This document shows positions 1 to 7,156 of a DNA stretch of 28,723 nt, one piece after another (within the stretch, counting starts at the first letter, position 1; each line of letters starts with the position of its first letter). The notes under the pieces were generated by a model. It saw only the letters and a program-made list of their open reading frames with translations. It ran no database searches and was not told the DNA's origin. Both the position numbers and the translations under genes were made by a program. The DNA comes from Candidatus Babelota bacterium (GTDB taxonomy: Bacteria; Babelota; Babeliae; Babelales; Babelaceae): positions 1-28,723 of the forward strand of contig DNBB01000007.1 of NCBI GenBank assembly GCA_003484685.1, written 5' to 3'.

Positions 1-42
1 CGCCAACGGGTACTTCATACGTCTTTATTAGTATTACCCTCA

Positions 43-48
43 TATAAT
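43..48 (+). promoter_or_regulatory. Possible -10 element for the ABC permease gene
   Basis: A perfect TATAAT lies about 105 bases upstream of the permease start codon. No convincing -35 hexamer is visible 16-18 bases before it, so this rests on the -10 match alone in an AT-rich stretch. Confidence 0.3.
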
Positions 49-153
49 ACTAATTGCAACATTTAAGTATTTTTTTTGCAAAATACTCCTACAAAATTGA
101 CCCCACTGCAAAGACCTGTATCGTTAATACCATACATAAAGAAAGGATGCACT

Positions 154-924
154 ATGAAATGGCACCGAATTTGGGCCGTTGCCTACCGGCTTTTAATCCA
201 ATACAACAAAGACTTTAATAAACTTGCCTCTATTTTTTATTGGCCAGTTCTGGATATCATTGTCTTTGGATTTATGATAACTAGTATTAGTCAGCCAACC
301 GAAAACAACGGACTCCTCATCAATATTGCCCTGTGGCCACTGGTCAACCGCGGCAGTTTAACTCTTTCCCTTGCACTCTTTGAAGAACTGCGCTCTCAAA
401 ATCTAGCTAACTTATTAACAACTCCGCTCACCATTTATGAATGGATAGTGGGCAGCATCTTAGAGGGCGCATTATCTTCTCTTGCCGTCCTGGGAGTCTG
501 TTCAGGAATCTTATGGGGCCTTTTTCATGTCAATGTCCTCGAGGCAGGTCTATTAATTATCCCCGTATGCATATTTGGTTTTTTAACCGGAGTTGCCATC
601 AGTTTTCTTACTACGGCTATCCTTATCGCCTGGGGTACCCGCTTCCAAACCATTATTTGGATGGCAGGATGGGGTTTTGGGCTCATTAGCGGAATCTTTT
701 ATCCAATCGAAAACTTACCAGGATTTTTACAAAGCGCCGCGCAACTATTTCCCCTACATTACCTATTTTCTAATATTAGAGAGTTTGTAAGTACACAACA
801 ATTTACACTTTTCAACTTATTAATTGGCATTTTAGGCTCAATCGGATATTTCCTCTGTTGTGGAGCCCTGTTCCTTTTGGCATACAAATACAGCAGAAAG
901 CAGGGCCTCAATCACCTTGTTTAG
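154..924 (+). CDS. ABC-2 type transporter permease
   Basis: Membrane subunit of an ABC exporter, 256 aa with about six hydrophobic segments. The segment around EELRSQNLANLLTTPLTIYE matches the cytoplasmic coupling region of ABC-2 permeases (DrrB/NodJ-like), and a hydrophobic FYPIENLP loop follows near the C-terminus, as is usual for the family. The frame is open further upstream to an ATG at 76, but the ATG at 154 has a good AAAGGA ribosome site six bases before it and starts with a natural membrane-protein N-terminus (MKWHRIW). The substrate is unknown. The likely partner ATPase is at 3546-4466, separated by three opposite-strand genes. The last 17 bases overlap the convergent gene ending at 908. 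Family assignment is solid; substrate (lipid, polysaccharide or drug) cannot be told. Confidence 0.85.
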   Translation: MKWHRIWAVAYRLLIQYNKDFNKLASIFYWPVLDIIVFGFMITSISQPTENNGLLINIALWPLVNRGSLTLSLALFEELRSQNLANLLTTPLTIYEWIVGSILEGALSSLAVLGVCSGILWGLFHVNVLEAGLLIIPVCIFGFLTGVAISFLTTAILIAWGTRFQTIIWMAGWGFGLISGIFYPIENLPGFLQSAAQLFPLHYLFSNIREFVSTQQFTLFNLLIGILGSIGYFLCCGALFLLAYKYSRKQGLNHLV

Positions 925-2356
925 CTAGTAAATTTTCACCAATTGCTTGGGCATGGACTTTCGCTAAAGGCTGGAGCATTTCTGCAACCTTAGGAAGCTC
1001 TTGATCAATTTTTTCTAACATACCCAATACACCAATACGAACTTTTTGCAATTGCTCAATCAATTGAATAATAGAATCCTGTTCAATTCCTTTAAAGCGC
1101 GGTCCTATCTCAAAAACTCCACCAACCTTTAACGTCGACCGATCCATAATCTCAAACAAATCATTCGTTAAATCTTTAAGAAAAACCATGAGCTGATCAA
1201 AAAGGCCCTGATTCTCGCTAAGCTCGAGCAGTACAGGGGTTAAATATGACAATAGCAACGCAATAGAGTGGACCTTGGCAAAACCAGCCTTTTGTTTTGC
1301 CAGTTCGCCCAGCCTATCATCCACAAGCAACAGTGCCTTGTTCACCTTGGGCAACAATTCATCAAAACCATAATCAAACAAAGAACCCAATTGGCTACCA
1401 ACACGATTAAGCTTAGACCAAGCCTCGTTAGGCAATTTAATCAACGAATCGACCCCTGATGCCAATGTATGGATGGACAATCCTTCTGCAGCATTCAACA
1501 TCCCGGCACCAATAGAACCACCTTTTAATGCTCCCTCCAAGAGCTCTTTTGTTGTCATATTACCCAACTGCAAGACGAATACAATCATACCGCTCATACT
1601 TTGAAGCAACTGGCCGGCACCTTTAATCGAATCAGTAACCTCTGGCGCCAAGCGATCCCATTCGCTGCCAACTTTATGCAAAACTGGTGAAAAGTAGGAA
1701 AAGAAGGTGCTCGATTGATCAAGTCGCTTTCGATATAATCGCTCCATATCTTGCCGCCCAGAATTTTGAGCAAAACGCAGTAAAATTTGTAATAAATCGT
1801 TTGCAACTGGTTCCACAAGACGTAAAAAGTTCCTAAAAACTACCGTAACTTGTGAAAGATGATTAATCGTAGCCAACTTATCCGAAACGAAAACAACTTT
1901 TTGACCAAGTTCAGCGGGTGTCACCGAATCAGGTAATTTGTCGATTTCACCCATAGCTTGAGCAAGCGCTGCAAAACTTTCCGAAACATTTTTAATATAT
2001 GTATTCAACGCATTAATTGATTCTGTATCGCCCAAAACATCTTTTTGCATTCCCTGTAATGCCAAAAGAGCTCCATTGAGCTTGCCAAAAAGGTCTGCTT
2101 CTACAAACGTCTGGGCACCGCCTACGAGATCTCGCCCGGTCTGAAGAACACTTTCAGCTGCCTTTTTCACGGTCTCAGCGCCCTGTTGCACTGTTGTCAC
2201 TGCTTCGTGCACAACCTTTTCCCCTGTTCGCACAGCTTCATTCACTGGCTGAAAAACACCGCTTCCCTGACGTGCATGGCAAGCAGCATCCCACCACTCG
2301 CATGCCGTGCAAAGCTGCATACAACCAAAACTCAGAGCTATTAGCAAATACTTCAT
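908..2356 (-). CDS. Exported helical protein of unknown function (482 aa)
   Basis: I do not recognise this protein. It starts with a signal peptide (MKYLLIALSFGCMQLCTAC) followed by a Cys- and Trp-rich stretch (CEWWDAAC). A lipoprotein processing site is possible but the box lacks Leu at -3. Residues about 40-83 show 11-residue periodicity of the kind seen in amphipathic LEA/apolipoprotein-like helices (EAVRTGEKVVH, EAVTTVQQGAE, and so on). The rest is predicted helical with Leu-rich segments and a hydrophobic patch (GMIVFVLQLG), and no catalytic motif. A TTG start at 2371 would add five residues, but the ATG at 2356 opens directly on the signal peptide and has GGGGGA/AAAGG upstream. Its stop overlaps the convergent permease gene. 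It probably acts in the envelope or outside the cell; function unknown. Confidence 0.8.
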   Translation of the reverse strand: MKYLLIALSFGCMQLCTACEWWDAACHARQGSGVFQPVNEAVRTGEKVVHEAVTTVQQGAETVKKAAESVLQTGRDLVGGAQTFVEADLFGKLNGALLALQGMQKDVLGDTESINALNTYIKNVSESFAALAQAMGEIDKLPDSVTPAELGQKVVFVSDKLATINHLSQVTVVFRNFLRLVEPVANDLLQILLRFAQNSGRQDMERLYRKRLDQSSTFFSYFSPVLHKVGSEWDRLAPEVTDSIKGAGQLLQSMSGMIVFVLQLGNMTTKELLEGALKGGSIGAGMLNAAEGLSIHTLASGVDSLIKLPNEAWSKLNRVGSQLGSLFDYGFDELLPKVNKALLLVDDRLGELAKQKAGFAKVHSIALLLSYLTPVLLELSENQGLFDQLMVFLKDLTNDLFEIMDRSTLKVGGVFEIGPRFKGIEQDSIIQLIEQLQKVRIGVLGMLEKIDQELPKVAEMLQPLAKVHAQAIGENLLAKQGD

Positions 2357-2399
2357 CACCTTTTCCCCCAAACACTTCGCAACTAAGGACCTACCTTTT

Positions 2400-2426
2400 A
2401 CTATAAAAATAGTGTATTAATCTCAA
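2400..2426 (-). promoter_or_regulatory. Possible promoter for the 482-aa exported protein gene
   Basis: On the minus strand TTGAGA (2421-2426) and TATAGT (2400-2405) are separated by 15 bases, about 45 bases before the start codon. Both hexamers are good, but the spacer is short for a sigma70-type promoter. Confidence 0.35.
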
Positions 2427-2447
2427 CCAAAACAATAATTTCTAATT

Positions 2448-2498
2448 AAATTAAAAATAAGACAGGTCGAACCAGTGTATAGTCCGCACCCGTCCTAT
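2448..2498 (-). terminator. Intrinsic terminator after the 189-aa exported protein gene
   Basis: Read on the minus strand, an 11-bp stem (2488-2498 with 2457-2467, two G-U pairs) continues after one bulged G into five more pairs (CGGAC with GTTCG), leaving a nine-base loop. A T-rich tract (TTATTTTTAATTT) follows. It lies about 20 bases beyond the stop codon at 2518 and upstream of the 482-aa gene, so it separates the two. Confidence 0.75.
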
Positions 2499-2517
2499 CT
2501 AAAAACGATCACTCAAA

Positions 2518-3087
2518 CTAGAAAACGTTAACACCCAATGTTTGTTGGGCTAACACGTTCCCGCCAGCTTTTGCAGTTGAAATCACAAGGTCTTTCAGAT
2601 AGCCAAGCGCTATCTCTTGAAGTTTATCAACCTTGTAACCCGTTCTTTCCTCTACGTACTTAACAGCTTCTGCACTTCCTTTGGCTTTAAGATATTCGAG
2701 CCACTCTTGAGCAGATTTACCTGAAGCCTGTTTTAGGGCACTATTCATTGCACCCCAATTAATCTGGCGCGGAATCCACGATGCAATAAAATTCTTAACC
2801 TTTGGTGTTAAATATCCCCACCACGAAGTCAATTCTATTTCCTTTTGCCCTTGTACAGCCATTTCTTCTGCAGTCGGTTTATCAATAAGAACAAAGTCAT
2901 CCGATACCTCAGCAGCACCTTGCGCTACGCCTTCGCCTGGCCCCTTGTCTTCTGTATTGCTAAACTCCTGCATTTCTATTTCCTCGCCTTCAATCGCGCT
3001 ACCTTCTCCAGCACCACGCAATCCAAGGAAACTTCCTGCACCAATGGCAAACAAACTCACCAAGGTTAATGATAAAAACTTCTTCAT
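2518..3087 (-). CDS. Exported protein of unknown function (189 aa)
   Basis: I do not recognise this protein. It has a clear signal peptide (MKKFLSLTLVSLFAIGAGSF), then a strongly acidic, low-complexity linker (about residues 28-65, rich in Glu and Gly), then a Trp-containing helical domain (SWWGYLTPK, NWGAMNSALKQ, AQEWLEYLKAK) and a Leu/Ala-rich C-terminal helix. No catalytic motif or lipobox is seen. The start is well set by AAGGAG seven bases before the ATG. It lies 39 bases downstream of the 90-aa exported gene with no terminator between, so the two are probably one transcript, closed by the hairpin at 2457-2498. The architecture (signal, acidic linker, compact helical domain) suits a secreted or periplasmic protein; function unknown. 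Confidence 0.8.
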   Translation of the reverse strand: MKKFLSLTLVSLFAIGAGSFLGLRGAGEGSAIEGEEIEMQEFSNTEDKGPGEGVAQGAAEVSDDFVLIDKPTAEEMAVQGQKEIELTSWWGYLTPKVKNFIASWIPRQINWGAMNSALKQASGKSAQEWLEYLKAKGSAEAVKYVEERTGYKVDKLQEIALGYLKDLVISTAKAGGNVLAQQTLGVNVF

Positions 3088-3126
3088 GCTTCTTCTCCTT
3101 TTATAAATATTTCATCTTTCTTATCT

Positions 3127-3399
3127 CTATTTTTCCAATTGTCGGGCTACGGCACGATAAAGCGCCGCCATCACAAACGAAAGCGCCGCGTTTCTAGCGT
3201 AAGCCCACGCTGCCCTTTTCAATTTTTCGTAGGCCAAACTTCCCAATTCGACAGTTTTTTTTTCTGTCACCTTTTCAACGGCAACCTTTTGAGGCATTTC
3301 AACGCTAAACTCAGCAATTCCTTCAGTCGCCAATAAAAAATCACCAAAACAAAAAATCACTAAGCAAGAGATCCACAAAAACTGGGCTATTTCTTTCAT
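3127..3399 (-). CDS. Small exported or membrane-anchored protein of unknown function (90 aa)
   Basis: A small protein with an N-terminal signal or anchor sequence (hydrophobic FLWISCLVIFCFGDFLLA) and a possible cleavage site around LLATEG. A charged middle part follows (VEKVTEKKTVELG), then a C-terminal Ala-rich amphipathic helix (AAWAYARNAALSFVMAALYR) that could contact membranes. The ATG at 3399 has GAGAGG five bases upstream and is preferred over the GTG at 3405, which lies within that ribosome site. It is first of a likely two-gene transcript with the 189-aa gene. No family recognised. The signal peptide, ribosome site and neighbour of the same kind support it being real. Confidence 0.7.
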   Translation of the reverse strand: MKEIAQFLWISCLVIFCFGDFLLATEGIAEFSVEMPQKVAVEKVTEKKTVELGSLAYEKLKRAAWAYARNAALSFVMAALYRAVARQLEK

Positions 3400-3439
3400 A
3401 CGCACCTCTCTTTTTACTTTTGCTGTTCTTAGGATAAAC

Positions 3440-3445
3440 TATAAT
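3440..3445 (+). promoter_or_regulatory. Possible -10 element for the ABC ATPase/rad50 pair
   Basis: A perfect TATAAT lies about 100 bases before the ATPase start, in the AT-rich intergenic region (3400-3545) between divergent genes. No clear -35 is visible. The same spot read on the minus strand gives TATAGT, a weak candidate for the 90-aa gene. Confidence 0.3.
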
Positions 3446-3545
3446 GTTTTCAAATAGCAATAAATAAAAGCTTTTGTGTTTGTTCTTTGCTCTTTTTTTA
3501 TTTAGGCTTAAAAGCATCTAAATCCCTTAAAGTAGGTTGATTGCC

Positions 3546-4466
3546 ATGCCAGTATTAGAAGTTCAAACACTAACCAAGTCTTATAAATCAAAACAGGTCA
3601 TTGCACCCCTAAGTTTTTCGTTACAGCGGGGTGAAATTCTTGGCATACTAGGACCAAATGGCGCAGGTAAAACCACCCTGCTTTCGATGCTACTTGGGCT
3701 TCTGGAGCCAACATCAGGCTCAATCAAATACTTTGGCGTAGACTTTGAAAAAAACAAAAGCAACATCTTGGCACGCATTGGCACTGCTAGCGCGTATGCA
3801 CAACTCCCCGCACCACTTACGGTTGAACGCAATCTCGATATTTATGGCCGTCTATACGGACTTTCAAAAAAAATTCGCACCGAACAGATCAATTTCCTCC
3901 TTAGGCAACTTCAAATTGAACACCTCAGAAGTCAAAATGTTCAGCATCTTTCAGCGGGAGAAATGACCCGGGCCGTAATTATCAAAGCATTTTTACATAA
4001 CCCTGAACTCGTGCTTTTGGATGAACCAACCGCTTCACTTGATATTGAGATTGCCGCAAAAATACGCCACTTTATCCTAGAAAAACAAAAAGAACAGGTC
4101 TCCTGTATTATTACCTCGCACAACATGGCTGATATGACCGAACTATGCGATCGAATACTCGTGCTCGACAAAGGAACCATTGTAGCCGAAGGTACTCCCG
4201 AAGAACTTGTTTCTCAAATGCGCACGTGTAAGGTCAAACTTATGGCCGAACCGCACAATCTACAACGGCTTATCGAATTTGCACAAGAACACCGCATACC
4301 CTTTATTCTGCTCGTAAATGAAATTGAGCTTGAGGTTGAGACCCTTCAAGTAGCTCAAACGCTTCAAGAAATCACCAAGCGAGGTATTATATTTGTTCAT
4401 CTCAAAATTCAAGAGCCTTCACTTGAAGATTATTTCCTTTCAATAGCAGAAAGGAAGGCCGCATGA
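3546..4466 (+). CDS. ABC transporter ATP-binding protein
   Basis: Nucleotide-binding subunit of an ABC exporter, 306 aa. Walker A GPNGAGKT (36-43), signature LSAGE (135-139, a variant of LSGGQ), Walker B VLLDE (156-160) and switch His192 are all present, so it should hydrolyse ATP. A C-terminal extension of about 85 residues after the nucleotide-binding domain resembles ATPases that drive ABC-2 permeases. A TTG at 3537 is in frame upstream; the ATG at 3546 opens directly on the typical MPVLEVQTLTKSY N-terminus. The only permease in the window is at 154-924, the probable partner. Its stop overlaps the next gene's start (ATGA at 4463-4466), implying translational coupling with rad50. Confidence 0.9.
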   Translation: MPVLEVQTLTKSYKSKQVIAPLSFSLQRGEILGILGPNGAGKTTLLSMLLGLLEPTSGSIKYFGVDFEKNKSNILARIGTASAYAQLPAPLTVERNLDIYGRLYGLSKKIRTEQINFLLRQLQIEHLRSQNVQHLSAGEMTRAVIIKAFLHNPELVLLDEPTASLDIEIAAKIRHFILEKQKEQVSCIITSHNMADMTELCDRILVLDKGTIVAEGTPEELVSQMRTCKVKLMAEPHNLQRLIEFAQEHRIPFILLVNEIELEVETLQVAQTLQEITKRGIIFVHLKIQEPSLEDYFLSIAERKAA

Positions 4467-7156
4467 TTCCACGAATCATCCGAGTTAAGAACTTTCTTAG
4501 CTATGGCCCCAACCCGCAAGAAATCGATTTTTCAAACCATCAATTTATCTGTTTAAGCGGAAAAAATGGGCATGGCAAATCCGCCCTATTGGACGCCATA
4601 ACCTGGGTGCTATGGGGACAGGCACGAAAAATGAATGGGGTTGCCCGCGCTGACGAACACCTCGTACACCTTGGACAAGACTATATGGTCGTCTCATTCG
4701 ACTTTGAATGCAACAATATAATCTACCGCGCTACTCGAGAATATTCGAAAATAAAAGGCAAAAAAACATTAACAGAGCTTCAATTTGGCGTTCTTGATCA
4801 AGAGAGCGGCAACTTTATTACAAAAACTGGAAAAACCTCTCGTGAAACTCAAGAAACAATAACAAAGACGCTTGGCCTTACTTTTGACGGATGTGTAAAC
4901 TCCATTTTTTTGCGACAAGGTCAATCACACGAATTTTCAAAAAAATCCCCCCAAGAACGCAAAGAAGTCCTTGCTTCCATCTTAGGACTAGCGCACTTAG
5001 AAGAATATCGAGATAAAGTACTAACCCTTGTGCGTGAATTATCTCATGAGAAATTACGTACCGAAGAAAAAATAGAAGAACTACAAAAAACAATCAAAGA
5101 TCTCGGGATTCTTGATGATCAATTAGTAGCAACAAAAAACAAGCAGGCTGAACTCATCGCCAAAATAAAAACAACCAGAGATCAGTTACAACAAACGATA
5201 GCCATACAAAAACAATATCAAGATACATACAGTCAGCTTCAGCTTCTCATACAAGAGTTTGAATTAACAAAACAAAACACAACGCAACAAAAAAACACGT
5301 ATCAGCGCTCCTTACAAGAGTGGAAATCACTACGCAAAGAGCTCCGTGATAAAATTAATATTGCTCAACCAAGAAGAGCCGAGAACACGCTCGTAGAAGA
5401 AATACAACTAATACAAGCAAAAAAAAGCCAGTCCTTACTGCTTCAACAACAAAACATCCGAATACAACAAGAGCTCAATGACCTTGAGCAAAAACATCAG
5501 CTGGAACTCATAAACGGCTTGCAGGAACATAACGAACAAATTCAAAAAACAACAACGCAGTTACATATACTTTCACACCGGTACAACCACATAGTAGACA
5601 AACAAATAACGCTTGAAACAGAGCTAAATTCTTATAAAAAAGAAGAAAGCGCTCAACCCATAATCAATGTTCAAGCTAAACTTGAAGAAACCGAAAAACG
5701 CCTTACACATTCTAAAAACAGTATTGACTCAGCTAACCAAGAAATAAAACGAATCATCCAAAAGAGCAGCAAGGAACAACAGATACTCAGCTTACTGCAA
5801 CATACCACTGCCCATTGCCCGACTTGTAAACAAGTTTTGCCCAATGAACAAAAAGAGCTGCTCAACAAAGAATACTTCCTACAAGTAGCCAAACTAGAGC
5901 ACCAACTAAAGCGCCAACAATCCCGGCTTGCAACTGCACAAAAGATGGCTATGCGCTACCAAAAGCAAGAAATTACCCTAAAGAAAACACTTCAAGAACA
6001 GGAACAGCAGATCAAATATCAAACACTGTTTGAAGAAAAAACTATCCTACACGGTAAAATCATAGACGAACAAAGTGCACTTTCATGTGAAATTGAAGAA
6101 ATAAAAAAACAGCTCGCCCTCCAAAACAAGCAAAAAGATAGTGCATTCACTACCCTCAAAGAAAAATACCAATTCAATGGACAACGAATCAAACTGTCGG
6201 ATCAGCAGCATCAGATAATAGCTGCAGAAAAAAAAATACACGAGGAGCTACGGCTTCAAGATGAAGCCGCGCTAGAAAAAGAATTACAAGATGTCCGTTC
6301 CTGGGCCTCAATTCGCGAACGCATCGCTTCAAAAAAAGAAGAAAAACGACGCACCGCTCGAGCTCTTCATGAGGCGATAATTACCTACAAAGGTAGCGCC
6401 AAACATATGCCTCTTCTCCTCAACAAGATAGAGACTGCGCGCAAGCAGATTCCGCCAAACGATCCCGCTCATATGACACTATTACAAAAGCAGATCGAAG
6501 AATTAACGCATGAATACATAGAAAGTACGGGCCAAATAAAACTCTTACAAAATCAGCAGGTCATGCTTGCAAAAGCACGCAACGAACTCCAACATGTATA
6601 CGCAAAAAAGCAGGCGCTTAATATCGACCTTGAAGAATATCAGATGCTCAGCACTGCGCTCGGAAAGAACGGGTTACAAGCTCTTATGATTGAGAATATT
6701 CTCCCAGAAATCGAATTAGAAGCTAATGCCATTTTAAGAAGGCTTTCGGATAACAATACGCAAGTTTTATTTGAATCGATAAAAGACCTGAAAAATGGCA
6801 ATTCTCGGGAAACGTTAGATATACACATTTCAGATAATATGGGCATACGACCCTATGAACTGTTTTCTGGCGGTGAAGCATTCCGCATAGATTTTGCGCT
6901 TCGCATAGCTCTGTCAAAACTACTTGCTAAACGCTCTGGTACACCGCTACAAACACTCATCATAGACGAAGGCTTTGGATCGCAAGACGAATCGGGCCTC
7001 GAGAAAATTCTCGAAGCCCTACATCGAATTCAAAATGACTTTGAAAAAATTATCGTGGTATCACACCTTAGCGAGATGAAAAACCAATTTCCTGCTAATT
7101 TTATTATCGAAAAAACGGCTTCTGGATCTCGTGTTACGATTGCGGAGCAATGGTAG
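4463..7156 (+). CDS. Rad50/SbcC-type DNA repair ATPase
   Basis: SMC-like ATPase that with SbcD/Mre11 processes DNA double-strand ends and hairpins. At 897 aa it is near archaeal Rad50 length and shorter than E. coli SbcC. The N-terminal half carries Walker A GKNGHGKS (33-40). A long Gln/Lys/Glu-rich coiled coil follows, broken by a zinc hook CPTC (Cys452, Cys455), then the second coil. The C-terminal half has the signature SGGE (802-805), Walker B LIIDE ending at Glu836, and an Ala/Ser-His switch (VVSHLSEM). All ATPase motifs are intact. The start ATG overlaps the upstream ABC ATPase stop. No SbcD/Mre11 nuclease gene is in the window, which is unusual since the pair is often adjacent. The last 23 bases overlap the convergent thioredoxin reductase gene. 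Confidence 0.93.
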   Translation: MIPRIIRVKNFLSYGPNPQEIDFSNHQFICLSGKNGHGKSALLDAITWVLWGQARKMNGVARADEHLVHLGQDYMVVSFDFECNNIIYRATREYSKIKGKKTLTELQFGVLDQESGNFITKTGKTSRETQETITKTLGLTFDGCVNSIFLRQGQSHEFSKKSPQERKEVLASILGLAHLEEYRDKVLTLVRELSHEKLRTEEKIEELQKTIKDLGILDDQLVATKNKQAELIAKIKTTRDQLQQTIAIQKQYQDTYSQLQLLIQEFELTKQNTTQQKNTYQRSLQEWKSLRKELRDKINIAQPRRAENTLVEEIQLIQAKKSQSLLLQQQNIRIQQELNDLEQKHQLELINGLQEHNEQIQKTTTQLHILSHRYNHIVDKQITLETELNSYKKEESAQPIINVQAKLEETEKRLTHSKNSIDSANQEIKRIIQKSSKEQQILSLLQHTTAHCPTCKQVLPNEQKELLNKEYFLQVAKLEHQLKRQQSRLATAQKMAMRYQKQEITLKKTLQEQEQQIKYQTLFEEKTILHGKIIDEQSALSCEIEEIKKQLALQNKQKDSAFTTLKEKYQFNGQRIKLSDQQHQIIAAEKKIHEELRLQDEAALEKELQDVRSWASIRERIASKKEEKRRTARALHEAIITYKGSAKHMPLLLNKIETARKQIPPNDPAHMTLLQKQIEELTHEYIESTGQIKLLQNQQVMLAKARNELQHVYAKKQALNIDLEEYQMLSTALGKNGLQALMIENILPEIELEANAILRRLSDNNTQVLFESIKDLKNGNSRETLDIHISDNMGIRPYELFSGGEAFRIDFALRIALSKLLAKRSGTPLQTLIIDEGFGSQDESGLEKILEALHRIQNDFEKIIVVSHLSEMKNQFPANFIIEKTASGSRVTIAEQW

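Noticed and set aside
76..153. 26-residue N-terminal extension of the ABC permease
   Set aside because: No ribosome site is near the ATG at 76, whereas the ATG at 154 has a well-placed AAAGGA.
2457..2498. tRNA-like fragment with GGTTCGACC
   Set aside because: The bases around it do not form a five-pair T-stem, and no D-arm, anticodon arm or acceptor stem can be built; the terminator fold explains it better.
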